Positions 10,912 through 22,676 of a stretch of DNA of 64,000 bases are shown piece by piece. Under the pieces are notes generated by a model. It was not told the origin of the DNA. It did no database searches and saw only the letters and a program-made list of their open reading frames with translations. A program made the position numbers and the translations under genes. The stretch is from Aquatica leii (taxonomy: Eukaryota > Arthropoda > Insecta > Coleoptera > Lampyridae): positions 111,123,529-111,187,528 of the forward strand of contig CM069432.1 of the NCBI GenBank assembly GCA_035610365.1, given 5' to 3'. How positions within the stretch are numbered: the first letter of the stretch is position 1; each line of letters begins with the position of its first letter.

Positions 10912-12412
10912 CAGTGGTGAATTTACGCTTAGCCCCGTGAGCCCCGGGCCTAGGGCGACAAAACTCTAACGGCGCTAAAACTTTTAGAAGTGAGAAAATT
11001 TTAGAAGATTTATTTAATTAAAACACATGATTTAAGAGTTAATCTGATGCTTCGCTATGGAACAGATTTCATCGTTGTAAACATAATGTAGTATTATATA
11101 TAAATACAAAATGATTTGAAATATTCCAAGAATGTTTACAATTGTAGAAGGTTTTGTTCCAAAAATTTATTTTAGGTTAGGTGAATTTATTCAGAAACTA
11201 AAAAACCTGTATTATGTGCTCTATGTTTATTATTCGACAAAAATAGAGAAATCAAATGTTTTCACTGGTGAACGTTTTCGTGACTAGAAAGACTCAAAAA
11301 TACGCATGGAAAGTTATAAAATTCTGATTTTCATAATACTAATGTTAGTCATTTTAAACTCAAACACGTGCTGATAAACTTATGATACAACAGCTTGATG
11401 AAGAAATTAAAAAAAAATTGGAAATACTCATGACGGTAATTTTTTAGAAATTATAAATCTTCTTGCTGAATTCGGCCCATCTTTACCTAAACATTTAAAG
11501 TATTAAGTGCACTCTAAAAGTATAATAAAGTATTACAACAAATTTTTACTGAAGTTAAAAACATTAAGTATTTTGGTTACTATTATTATTAGGTATATAC
11601 GTAAAAATGGTGAAATAGTAGAGAGATTTTAATTTATACCAAACAGTGGTCATAAAGCTAAAGATATTGAGAACGCTGTTTGAAATGCTTTTTAAAGAAA
11701 TGATCTTGACATAAAGAACTGTCGTGGTCAATCTTATGACAATGCTAGCAATATGTCAGGTGCATATGCAGGACTTTAGACATGAATTAAAACAATTAAT
11801 TCTTAGATTACGTTCCGTGCGCTGCATATTTCTTAAATTTACTAAAAACTTGTGTAGCTGAATCGGTATCTGACGCAGCAAATTTTTTTGCTACCTTGCA
11901 AAAACTATATAATTTTTTCACTATATCTACACATCGTTGGGAGATAGTGATGCAACGTACAAGTCTAAAGGTTATGGGTTTTACTCAAATTGTTGGTCTG
12001 CTTAAAATGATGCATTTTATGCTTTAGAAAAAGAGTGGGCTTTATTCCATAAAATACAGGAAAAAACCGAATACATGATCTAAAGCTGCTGGACTGCAAA
12101 AAACATTTAGAAACAGCAATTTTGGTCATTGTTTGAAAAGTAATTTTAGATCGTTTCAATGCTGCTAGTAAGAAACTTTAGAAATCCCCAGTTGATTGAT
12201 AATGAATGATGAAATGAAAGAGAATCTTTTTCTGGATAGAAAAATTTCAGTACCGCATTTTGGAATTATTAAATCTCAAAAGAATATATTTTTATTATTC
12301 ATATATAAGATATTTCATTTCTAATCATGGCAAACAAGGCGCCATATCAGACACGGTCTAGGGCGCAGTCGATCCTAAATTTGCCTATTTCCGTTGTAAA
12401 GCGATAACGATT
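10912..12412 (+). mobile_element. Decayed hAT element of ZMYM1 type (right arm)
   Basis: Encloses the hAT transposase fossil. The proposed left end is CAGTGGTGAATTTACGC (10912), which has the CAGTGG start typical of many hAT elements, followed by a GC-rich stretch with GGGCCTAGGGCG. The opposite side (about 12353-12395) has GGTCTAGGGCGCAG, then TAAATTTGCCTATTTCCGTTG, a weak inverted match to the left end. I could not find a convincing 8-bp target duplication, so the ends are tentative. Confidence 0.45.
11160..12250 (+). pseudogene. hAT (ZMYM1-like, DUF4371) transposase fossil
   Basis: Recognised by a series of motifs in shifting frames: a TTF-like zinc-finger remnant (GERFRD.KDSKIRMESY, about 11265), DGNFLEIINLLAEFGPSLPKH (about 11434-11496), DIKNCRGQSYDNASNMSG (about 11706-11760), YVPCAAYFLNLLKTCVAES (about 11809-11865), and LYNFFTISTHRWEI (about 11908-11948), the usual run of DUF4371/ZMYM1-type hAT transposases. 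Many stops and frameshifts are present. The dimerisation C-terminus was not recognised. The matching 3' half lies reversed in the left arm. Confidence 0.8.
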
Positions 12413-13299
12413 GCAAAGACTTACATGATGTTATGTATCCCGACATAGTGGCGTAGCTCTGGACAAAGTAAAATTTATGGCGCTCCTTCGTTTATCGGAA
12501 AAGTTCTAGCAAAGTTTGTTTTCTAATCTAAACGTTCTTCAATTTAAAACCAGCGTTGGCAGATATCTCACAACAAATTATCGTCGAGACGTTACGAAAT
12601 TATCGTACACTATATAAGGATTTTTCCCGTTGTTTATCTTTCTAATTTACACAAAGCATAAAGAAGTTATAGTACACAAAGCTAAAATTTTGGAACCGCA
12701 AATAATGAATTTAAATTGAAATGAAAAAAATAATATCACATTAAAAACATAAAATGTTTTTCTAAAAAATAATAAACATAAGAGGAACATGCAAGTCATA
12801 AATCAACAGTTGATCAAGTTTTCAATGTTCAATTTTCATTATTTCAAAAAAATTATACTTAGAATTCGACATAACTAAACTTTTTTTTATAAAATGATAA
12901 AAAAAACAAACAAATTAATTCAATCAAACTATTTCGGGTGTTGGTCACCGTACGCACACGAACCCAGCAAAATGTAGATAAGTGATTATGACTACACAAG
13001 AAAGAGATAACAGTCAGAGTTGCGTTCGTATACATTAATTAGTTTATTTTCATCAATTCATTATAAAATTGTTAAAAGCAAAGTACTAATTTTAGTTAAA
13101 TCAGCATTACATTTTACATGCAGTATTGTCCATATAGATAGCAACTTTTGAAAATTCCAGGTATTTTAATGAACAAAACAAATTATAAAAAGTTACTAGT
13201 AGTTATTTCTTTTATTCTATTATAAAATATTGACAATAAGTTTAATGATAACTTTTTTAAACCTGTTATAAACATTTTAACTTAGACGTAACACCTTAT
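12413..13299. other. Gene-free outer part of right arm
   Basis: AT-rich mirror of 1001-1850; nothing recognisable. Confidence 0.6.
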
Positions 13300-13806
13300 G
13301 ATTTCAAAGCATGGTTCGGACCATTGTGATGTTGAAAAATGTATTTAATAGAAATATATTCTTCGGCATATGGTTCCATGATGTTTTTAAAAGTATATTT
13401 TACTTGTATTATTGAGACCTTCAATACTATTAAATGGTCCCATTATCATATGCCGAAAAAGTTTCCATCATGTTTTACTGTTGATACAATGTACTTTGGA
13501 TCAAATCTTTTACCAGCAGGTCTTCGTACATGCGGTATACCATCACTATTAAACAAATTAAATTTAGATTCATCAGTAAATACCTCTCTTTCCCATTGTT
13601 CCACTGTCCAGTTGATGTGTGTCCGAGTAAATGCTAATCGGACCCTCACATTACTTTTTTATCAATTCTGCAGTAACTAATCTTCGTTCTGTTTTCGAAG
13701 AAATAATTTTTCTGCCTTCTAGAGCAATTTTCTCCAAAATTTTCTCGGAAAAAACTTTTTACACTTGTTAAGAATGAAATTTCACACTTCACTCTATTTC
13801 GACCCA
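13300..13806 (-). pseudogene. Tc1-like transposase fragment (right arm copy)
   Basis: Mirror copy of the fragment at 476-1000. The ATG equivalent is at 13804-13806, but one extra A near 13761 shifts the frame, so the continuous part is only 13446-13649. That part keeps HINWTVEQWEREVFTDESKF and PAGKRFDPKYIVSTVKH. The residues SDGIPHVRRPAG here look closer to the family form than the left-arm SDDIQHVRRAAG. This shows the two arms have drifted independently since they were formed. Confidence 0.8.
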
Positions 13807-14284
13807 TTTTAAGTAAAAGTAAAAAATACTATACTAAATTATTGTGATATCTTATACTTTATGATATAAATGCGAGTTTGAACAAGTTACAAGTTGTAGT
13901 TGCTATCTTTATTACCAAGCCAAATTCTGTTTGAAACAATTAACAAAATGGTTTAATACTTTTTATTTGGTTTGTATTGTTTATTATATCAAACCTAATT
14001 GACTTAAATTGATATAAAAATAAATTCCAAAAATATCTTACACATTTAAAAGAAATCTAAAAAATAGAAAGTTAATTTTATGGCCAATACTGTTATGTTG
14101 ATTAAAACTAATTGAAAGTAAAATTTTCGTACGTCTGGTGACTGTTTAAAACCTTAGTTTATATGACCAATGCAGTTATTTGTACTGATACAATAAGTAT
14201 AATAAGTACTGATAGTAATGCTTTTAAACATTCTTGGCAATTGTCGCTAACGTGTCGTGCAAAATTTTATTATTTTTATTCTAT

Positions 14285-15724
14285 ACAGTGTGTAATCGAA
14301 AAAACTTTAATGGAACGTTCTTCTAGTCGTTTTGATTCAGAAAAATACTATATATAATATACCTCTATTTCGATTGCTAATAAAGCTTACAAATAAAATC
14401 ATTTTTTTTCTTCCATAAAAAAGCTTGGTTTCAAACAAAATTTTCTGTTTGCCTTCCTCACTAAGGACAGATTTATGAGGATATTTTCGATTATGGGCGA
14501 CACCAATGGCTTGCAATTCGGTCACGTCCCAATTACTTCAAAGAAAAAAGTATGCCACTATAAGGTAAAAAAAATTATATACAAATGCTTTTGCAAATTT
14601 CTTTTCTTTTGTAATTTTGTGCTCCTGTGATTCGTGAGGTTGAGGCAGTTTTCTCCAACTGCTCCACGGTAGCTACGATACTGTGTCCACGTGCTTTATA
14701 TTCTGTGATAATATAACTAGCGTTATGATAATCATAGATGATAGCCTGAGTTAGAATCGATGAAAATTGACCGAGTGCGAAACACGAGATCAATTTCTAA
14801 TAGGTTTTAAGGAGTGGTAAAACCGATTATTAATCATAACAGGTGTTATATTTGGAGAAAATATAATGAACGTTTACAGTCAAAAATTTTAAACGAGTTG
14901 TCAGTTTGACAGTAAATATTAAAGTTGCAAGAGAATCAATACAATGTTTTTGTGATTTCGACACGTCTATTGAAACTTTTTGTCACTTTGTCAGTAAATT
15001 ATTTTATTCAACAATAACTGTTGTTGTGATATAAATATCACCGATTTGATAGCCTATTCTACGATTTTGTTTTTGTATTTTATCCAATAAAATTAAACAA
15101 AAAAGGTACCATGTGACATGTGAATTATATTTTCAACACTGATTCTCAAATATGTATATACATATTCCAAAATTGCCAATCCTAAAAAGGTTCACCTCTA
15201 AACATACGTCAAAATACGTCTAAAAACCCCTAAATTGTTTGTTAAAATTCTTCAAAAAACTACATTTATCTAAATCTAAAACATTTTTTATTTATAAACT
15301 AATTAATATTTTGAAAGTACCCACTTGTACTTGAAAACGTTGTGAATCAAATATAATCTTTAGAAGCAGAATAAAACATAATACAAAAAGTTTCTTTCTC
15401 TCTATTTATCTAAAAATTCACAATGTAATTTGAATCCAGCTAGCATTTAACTTTTTTATAAAACTTAGTTTTTCTTTTGCTAAAATGTAGGTGTTTCAAA
15501 ATTTAAAAATCAGTCCTGCAGGTACATTCGTAAAGAAAAAGTAATGTAAAAAGAACCAAATATGCTAAATTCTGTCCTAGAAATGGTTTTATTTTTAATC
15601 GGCTCTAATTTTTAGCCTAACAACGAAAGTTAGATCTAAAACCTCGAATAGAGCGTCACGAGTAACACTTCTGATTCTTTTTATTCTGTGAGTTAGACTT
15701 TTTGATTAATCTAGAATACTGTCA
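14285..15724. other. Unassigned AT-rich sequence beyond the palindrome
   Basis: No supported gene. Near 14685-14710 the text GTGTCCACGTGCTTTATATTC matches the arm at about 9566-9586 with one change, so a fragment of the arm repeat family probably starts here, was interrupted, and resumes at 16340. Short frames of 62-72 codons on the minus strand (14337-14793) match no family I know. Confidence 0.5.
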
Positions 15725-15880
15725 AACTGCCTTCCAACTTATAAATAAGTTGATGGTGTATTTCTATATTAAATAGATCCTTTGATTTGAAGGATAGGCA
15801 CTAAATAAAACAAATCGATTATTTTTTCTACGTTTTGTCAGCTATTGCGCCAACTACATCAGGCCTATCTGTAGTAAATG
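15725..15880 (-). repeat. Penelope-tail-like repeat, inverted partner
   Basis: On the minus strand it reads GGCCTGATGTAGTTGGCGCAATAGCTGAC, AAAACGTAG, then GATTTGTTTTATTTAGTGCCTATCCTTC and GGATCTATTTAATATAGAAATA, parallel to 16115-16250. The GAAAC box is changed to AAAAC. Confidence 0.6.
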
Positions 15881-16114
15881 GTGTTATGTTTGGGCAGAAA
15901 TTTAACGTTTACGGTTGAGGAAAGTTAAATTCAATTGAGTATTCTAGTCAACACAATCGTAATATTAGTGAACGAATATTTCTAGTACTTCCTGTTTTTC
16001 ATTCTTTGCTGTAATTGTAATTTATTATTCTAGTTAGTAAGTTTTTAATTATACTGAAAAGTTAACCATGTTTATCACTCTGATACTTTTTAAATTATAA
16101 GTACCATTTAATAT

Positions 16115-16250
16115 AGATTGGCCTGATGATGTTAGGCGCAATAGTTGACGAAACGTAGCCAGAACAATAGATTTGTTTTATTTCTGACTGGTGCCTACCC
16201 TCCACATCGAATCTATTTAATATAGAAATAAACCGTCAAATGATAAGTTT
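16115..16250 (+). repeat. Penelope-tail-like repeat
   Basis: Direct strand of the inverted pair, about 240 bp away from its partner. The order is GGCCTGATGATG, GGCGCAATAGTTGAC, GAAACGTAGCC, GATTTGTTTTATTT, GGTGCCTACCCTCC and ATCTATTTAATATAGAAATA. The last part is partly self-complementary. Roughly three quarters of bases match the partner by eye. No coding sequence lies between the two. Confidence 0.6.
16119..16161 (+). ncRNA. Hammerhead-ribozyme-like core
   Basis: An exact CTGATGA box (16123-16129) is followed by a weak stem (GTTAG, 16131-16135, against TTGAC with G-U pairs), then GAAA (16150-16153), CGTA, and TGGC (16119-16122) pairing with GCCA (16158-16161) as stem I. The layout equals the motif after the Penelope-like frame at 8183-8226, here with an intact first core box but a poorer stem II. 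It fits the minimal hammerheads known from Penelope-like elements. Activity is not implied. Confidence 0.5.
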
Positions 16251-16339
16251 TTTGGAGGAGTTTATATCCTTACCTCATAGTAATTTATAAATAATGTAAT
16301 GCAACACAATACCCTTTTTTTGTATTACAATTAAGTTTT

Positions 16340-17060
16340 ACAGAAAACTAGACAAACTTAATTATAAATTTGACTCTTTTTAATTTTAAATAAATATAGT
16401 CAAACTCGGATCTCAAGATTAGCTAAAGCAATTCGACTTATTGAAAATTGGACTTTTTCATGCCAATAAAAATGTAAGAATTATATAAGAACTGTAAATT
16501 TTGTATTGATGTGAAAAATGTATTTTTTGTACTGCGCAATTATTTTATTACATAAGTTAAAGTATTTTTAAGCAGCTGTATGGAAATTAAATCGAAGATT
16601 AATTTGCTGACCGTATGCGTACATCATAGTACCTACGTGCTGATTGTATTTGTATAAACAATTTCATTATTCATAATTTGTTAAGTCTGCTCTTTTAAAG
16701 TAAAAATTAAACGAGTAAAATTAAAAATATACATATATTATAATTTTGTGTTTTTAAGTAGAAAACAAAAAAATATAGATTTTTATTATTATTTGCTTAA
16801 AAAAACATTAACTCGAACAACTAATTAACAAGAAAACACAACCGATTTAGCTAGGTATAAAGGTAGTAAACGTTGTAATTTGATTTTTGCTAAGAAAACA
16901 CAAGTTTATACACAATATTAGGTATGGTTCGAAATTTGTGGAAATTTTCCAGAATACTACTAGCCTTTCTTAGAATTTCTTTAACATTTGTGTTGACTGT
17001 TTATTTAGTTACTGCTTATCTTGAATCATAAACGTATTTACACGCTAGACTGCAAAGAGA
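16340..17060 (+). repeat. Diverged third copy of part of the palindrome arm
   Basis: Matches 9600-10260 in the same orientation with many substitutions and indels. Shared landmarks are ATAGTCAAA, AATCTCAAGAT / GATCTCAAGAT, GTGCATTTTTTGTA / ATGTATTTTTTGTA, AGTACCTACGTGCTGATTGTAT, CTGCTCTTTTAAAG and ACTGCTTATCTTG. It shows that part of the arm is an old dispersed repeat family. Confidence 0.75.
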
Positions 17061-18629
17061 CACTCAAACTAAAATGCATTGAATATTCTCTTAAAGAAAG
17101 CTTAAAAAACGCATCAATACAAATCGAGTAATTTACTTATGTATATAAGCATTCCTATTGTTAAATCTCAAATCAGTAATAGATTTTTGTGCTAAAGTAA
17201 CAGCATTACTAATCATATGAGACATTCAACCTGTATTTATCTTTATGCAAAAGATGCAAAAGTGTTTGTTTATATACGTCCTGTTTCTCAATCATTTGTA
17301 AACGTAAACATTTTGAAGTTACGTTGATATAAAACAAAACACTTTTTGTTTCCCACGTTAGTCAGTTGCTAAAACTGCCAAGACACTTAATTTTTTAATT
17401 ATAAAGTATTTATAACTTTATCAATCAAAAATGAAAAATACTTTATATTCTATGAAATGTCAATTTGAAATATAAATCATAAAATTTATATTTTTAATAA
17501 ACTGAAGATTAAAATAATAGCAAACTGAAAACTAAAGAAGTTAACTGTTTTACATATAAAGATAGTCTTAATTAATTTAAAGAAAATAAGGTAATTGATT
17601 ATAAAACAAATTACACAATTTACAACATTGGCCTTATGCAGTATGTTTGTGAAAAATACAACAGATCACAAGCTAAAGTTAAAAAATATTGTAGGTTTCC
17701 CAAATACATCCACAATTTTACATGTTTATTGAATCTGTTAAAAATGTGAAGAGAATGTTGCTTCTTTTTACTTTTATTAAAAATTTGTACACGCACTGAT
17801 ATTGCTCCTTGTTGAAGATTCTTTAAACAAACAACCAAATTAAAAAATTTACCATCCTCTGTCTAAACAAAAGCCTCGACACTATATAATGTGCCAGATC
17901 AAATACAATTTATATATACATGTATTAATAAAGACGCTGATGTTAAGACTGAATGCAAACAAGCTATAATCTTAAAAGTAATAAAAAAATTGTAAACTAG
18001 AATCTGGGTTGTACGTTTGAATCAAGTTTTTTTAGAGATTTTAAATGAGTTGCAGTTGGTAGATCAAGACAATAATTTTCTGTTCGTACGATTTATGAAT
18101 CTGCAAAGAAATGTCAAATTGATACAGCACTAGCTGTTAAACAAAAAAGTTTTGTGAAAAAGAAAAAACAGTTTAATTATCTCTACGGGTTTAGTTTAAA
18201 TAACGATAGTTTTGACTCGAAATTATTCTGACACATTTAGGTTTGGAAATTATGTACTTATTGTTGACACTTTGGGCACTGTTCCAGGGGTGGCAAGTAC
18301 ATGGTTGCATCAAAGTCAATGCACCCATAGAAGTTACCTAAATGAGTAGACTCAAATTTATATAATATGTATATCAGAAGAATCAATTAATTTAGTCCTC
18401 CCTGTGTGTTCACTAGAGACGGATTGAGAAGATTCGCTTGCTTGCGTCAAGTAAATAGAGGTAGATACGTCAGACACATTGTCCATTCATATAAGAACTA
18501 ATTCGCTCGACGGCCCTTTCTAGTAGAAAAAGAAAGTACGTTCGTTTATGTAACGAAAATTCAAATGGATTGTGTATGACACGCAAAACTACTTCTGAAA
18601 TTAAAAGTCTACGTTAGCTTACTTCACAG
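17061..18629. other. Unassigned AT-rich sequence
   Basis: No recognised gene or repeat. Short frames such as the 72 codons at 17620-17838 (minus) lack any family resemblance. Confidence 0.5.
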
Positions 18630-19420
18630 ATTCGAAAAAAAGGATTCGATGAATTGTGCAAAAATGGTTCCGACAACTGGTCCAAAGTTCTTTAACGGTT
18701 TTCTACCCACGACGTTCACAATTACATATAAATTCAGTGCAGTTACTAGCGGTAGTGAAGAAAGGTACACATGTTTTTGCAAGTTTGAATACAAAAAAAA
18801 AACTAAAGAAACTCAAGAAACACGTAAAGCTCTACCGTGCATAATTTCTTTACTTGGCAATTTGTGACCATGAAGAAAAAGATTCCAATGTTTTTAAACC
18901 TTCAAGCAAATGGTAATCCAGCACTCAAAAAATAGACGAAAAACAAAAAGGTTTTTAAACGACTATCAAAGGAAGTAGCCAATGAAGTTTTGGACATGAC
19001 ATTTTTTGTTCTGAATGAAATTTTTGAAGAAATGCAGCATCAATCTTTTTTTTTCAATAATAAATGAAACCACAGATTGTAGTAATTCTAAGCAGATTTC
19101 ATTCAGTATTCTAATAACTGCAGTAGCTCCAGAGTGGAAAGAATATTTTCTCAGTTTCTATAATACATCTTCAACCGCCGCAGTACTCTTTAGAAACTTG
19201 TACAAAATTGCTTAATATCAGAGAGTTGATTACATAAAAGAGAAAATCTCCTAAATGTTTGGTTTGCTTTGAAAAATTCCAAAAAGACAGAGTATTGAAT
19301 GAATTCAATACCCCAGTTCACCCAAAAGGAATAACACCGTTTTGCCCAACAAGGTGGTATGTTCGCATGAAGTTTCTTCTTTAAGGATAACTATAAAATG
19401 TTGCTTCCATTTATTTCAAC
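18630..19420 (+). pseudogene. hAT transposase fossil, heavily decayed
   Basis: Pieced together from motifs in different frames: GFDEL.CKNGSDNWSKVL (about 18645), resembling the TTF-finger region, an ISLLGNL/EEKDSNVFK run (about 18842), FFSIINETTDCSNSKQISFS (about 19050), matching the family form with the first catalytic Asp region (SIIIDETTDISNKEQ) but with Asn where Asp is usual, and PKGITPFCPTRWYVRM (about 19321), the conserved CPTRW box. The family is DUF4371 hAT. The C-terminal dimerisation part was not seen. Confidence 0.65.
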
Positions 19421-20694
19421 TGATAAAAAAATGAACATCATATATTTAACGTGCGTTATTGACAACAAACTGTTACCTTTATTGATATTTATGGATAAAT
19501 ACATAAATAACTGTTTTGGCACTTACTGACAAATCCAAAACCTGCCGACCCTACATTGTTCTGTCAAAAAAAAAACAGTATACATTCATTTAAATGTCTG
19601 TAGTACATACATGTTAACAGTTACTTCAGAACCAGTAAGGTAAAAGTTAATCTAGGCATATCTGGAAGGTGTAGAATGTATCCGTTTCAAAAATAACTAA
19701 ATTATTAATTTTGTCTGATATGTTAATTTCGTTAGAAAAATAATTGAGATAAAATAATTAATAGAAAAAATTAATACAGTAGATCAAATTAAACGCTCGA
19801 TACCATAAACAGTATGTAGAACTCGATAACGTAAGTATAAATTATGGATTTCTTTCAGTTTTGTTTGAACTTTAGTTAACATTTACCCCTGTTTATGCAT
19901 CTACTCCTAATAAAATAACTATTTAATGACAAATTAAAAATCATAGTTATAAAATTACAGAATATCGAAGTGAACAATCTCGAAAAAAGAGAAATTAGAA
20001 TAACTCAAAAAATCAAAAAACCTAAAAAAATGCAAAAACAAACATCGATGAAAGCAGATGAACAGCAATACTATATATTTTTGAAATTATTTTACTTCAG
20101 CGCTTTGTTCCGATATAACAATATATATGTAATCACAAGGTAGATATGTAATTTAATTATTTCCAAATTGTAAATATCCTTCAGAGAAACAAGTGCACAG
20201 CAAAGATGTGTCGATTTTTGTAGTGATAAAATGAAAGGCAATGTTCCTATAAGCGTAATCTGGAAACAATTACGATTAGTTGCTATTATCAGTGCATTAT
20301 TAAATGTTAATTTACTGAAGATATAGTGTGCCATAAGTCCGTTCTTATAACAGACTGTACGTTATTTAAACTATATTCATATGTCCGGTCCGTTTTTTTA
20401 ATGCCTCCGTTTTTTAATAGTTCTATCTTATTTTCTTGAAAGATTTCAACTGCAATGTCAACTATATTGTGCACATTGCCGAATCATCCCGAAGTAGCCA
20501 AATTCATGTTGCGCAGAATCTGCGTATGTGCATCTTCCCAATTCCGATGTCAAAACTCAAAACGCAGTTCACTTTGATTCGTGGTAAGGTTGTAAGGTAT
20601 CCCATTGGTTTATTATCATTTAAGTTCATTTGACGACGTGTAGTGAATTAGCCTATTAGCAAAATTTTGAAGAAAAATAGTTATAAAAGAAGGG
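19421..20694. other. Unassigned AT-rich sequence between two hAT fossils
   Basis: No supported gene. The frames at 20092-20334 (minus) and 20436-20633 (plus) show no recognisable features. Confidence 0.5.
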
Positions 20695-22390
20695 TGCTGC
20701 GAAGAGTCCGTAAAGTGTACTATTTGCAATTCAGAATTTTCGGTTGCACAAGGTAGTCGCCGTGACATTGTGCAACATGTAAATACTCAGAAACATAAAA
20801 AAGCTAAGTGTGCATCGACAATCAGTCAAGCTGTTACTACATTTTTTAAAATGGCCGAACCAAGCAGCGACGATTTGAATTGCGCAGCCAAAGAGACCAC
20901 ATTTGCGCAACATAATTTTAGTTTTAATTTGTCTACTTGCACTTCAAAGTTAATCTCCTCTTTCTATGACCTAAAGTTTTCCAGTGCAAAAACAAAGATT
21001 GGAGCAATCATAACTAATGTAATTGCTCACCATGTATTTACTGAAGTTTCTCAAAATTTACAATCTGTAAATTTTATTACTGTCACTATAGAGGCTTCAA
21101 ATAGATTTAATCAAAAATTAGTTCCTATTATTGTTAGGTACTTTTTGATAACCAAGTCCATGTGAAGTTATTAGAATTTCAACCTGGCGAAACATCGGAT
21201 CTTTTAACAGAATACGTTTTCAGAACCCTTGAAAAAATACAATCTTACTAAAAAAGTTATTTGTTTTTGTGCAGATAACACAAAAAAAAATTTTGGGGGT
21301 GTAAAACGCAAAGGAAAAATGAATGTTTACAATAAATTAACAAGTAAAGTTGGCCATGAAAATGTGTACAACATGTGGTTGATAAGATCCCAACACTTGA
21401 TATTGATAGAATTGTAGTCAAAATATATAAACATTTTTCTATATATACAGTAAGGACAAATACTTTGAAAGAATTCTGTCAGTTTGCAGAAATCGAATTC
21501 AAAAAAGTATTAAGCCATTTTGGTACAAGATTTTTAAGTTTACTTCCTGCAGTTTATAGAATTTTATCAGTTTTTAATAGTTTAAAATCATATTTTCTCT
21601 CAGAAGAAAATTGCCCAAGTATTTGGAAAAATGTTTTTGAAGATTCTTTTAGTGAATTTCAGTTATGGTTTATCATGGCACTTTTGAACCCCTTAATAAC
21701 ACAGTACTAAAAATGGAATTAAACGAAGCAACAGCAGTTGAAATAAGTAGTTTGTTTATGGATTTAAAAACCAAAATTAGTGAATGCAAAAAACATAAGT
21801 TTATTCCTTTCATTGCTAAACAATTATTAGTAAAACTACAAAACGAAGAAGGTGTCAATATGGAAAAAACCTATAAAGTTGTAGACAGCTTTTATGACAA
21901 TTGCGTAAGTTACTTAAGTTTATGGGAAAAAAAACTTTGAAGATATTCGTGATTTCGAATGGGTTTTATTGACACGACATCCAGAGTGGGTATCTGTTGA
22001 AAATTCTGCGGAAACGATCAACAAACAGCTCAATACAAGAATTATTCATACTGATGACCTGCTTGATAAAGTTGAGATATTTAATTATGTAATAGAAAAT
22101 TTAAAGTTTTCGCAAGACACATCTTCAATTCAAAAGTGGACTGAGAGTTTCAGCAGTGCCACTAATAATTACTATAATCTTAGAAAAGTGGTTGAATTTA
22201 TACATTGTTTGCCAGGAACTTCAGCGCCAGTTGAAAAGGTGTTTTTGTTGATGGGTAACATTTGGACATCGGAACGAGGAAGATAAGGTGTTTTTACAGT
22301 TAAAGCATTGTTGCTTATTAAAGTGAACACACATTTACCATGCTACTTGTTCTACGACAAGATAAAACATATATACAACTTTTTTAAAAA
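20695..22390 (+). pseudogene. hAT transposase, near full length, frameshifted
   Basis: A hAT-superfamily transposase (BED-like finger, RNase H-like core, C-terminal dimerisation). It opens with a C2H2-type finger (CTICNSEF...DIVQHVNTQKHKKAK, about 20719-20808). The core follows: CTSKLISSFYDLKFSSAKTK, VTIEASNRFNQKLVPIIVRY (about 21085-21140), LLEFQPGETSDLL (21170), KKVICFCADNTKKNFGG (21240), and DIDRIVVKIYKHFSIYTVR then HFGTRFLSLLPAVYRIL (21405-21560). The dimerisation signature HCLPGTSAPVEKVFLLMGNI is at 22203-22262, followed by a decayed KALLLIKVNTH. At least five frame changes or stops break it (about 21162, 21229, 21370, 21665, 21940, and a TAA at 22284). Homologues I recall have Asp where this copy has Glu in TIEASN. 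Total about 560 codons, close to the family length. Confidence 0.88.
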
Positions 22391-22676
22391 AGGTCATAAG
22401 CTTTGAAAAATACGAATGGGCTAAAAAGAAGAAAGAAAGGCCACCTCAAAACATGAAAAAGAAGAGCAACCATCAACTTCTTTTCAACAATTAATCAATC
22501 CTATATTATATTTGAAGTTCGTTTTAATAAATATTATAACTATTAAAAATGTCCGTTATTTTAATTTATAAATTATGGAACCCTATGAAGATAGTAAATC
22601 CTGCAGGTATAAATAGGATTTTAAAGTCGTAATACGATTTGGAGTTATCAAGCATGCAACCAATATGCAAATAAAG

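Larger units (their letters stand above)
8284..14284 (-). repeat. Right arm of giant inverted repeat
   Basis: Reverse complement of the left arm, starting at the (TA)n tract and running to at least 14284. It is about 0.9 kb shorter than the left arm. The left arm has a 1.9-kb Tigger remnant at 2656-4529, and at the equivalent place this arm has about 945 bp (10683-11625) that the left arm lacks. Single-base differences and a one-base indel in the Tc1 fossil show that the arms are separate genomic copies, not one sequence read twice. Confidence 0.95.

Noticed and set aside
13339..13680. 113-aa plus-strand frame in the right arm, and the 189-aa minus-strand frame at 415-984
   Set aside because: Both are antisense shadows of the Tc1-like transposase fragments.
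1..14284. The palindrome as a fold-back sequencing artefact
   Set aside because: The arms differ by scattered substitutions, a one-base indel in the Tc1 fossil, and a 1.9-kb/0.9-kb structural difference, which a read-level fold-back would not create.
1..14284. The palindrome as a Maverick/Polinton or other giant TIR transposon
   Set aside because: No DNA polymerase B, retroviral-type integrase, ATPase or capsid frames are present. The only long frame is the Penelope-like one.
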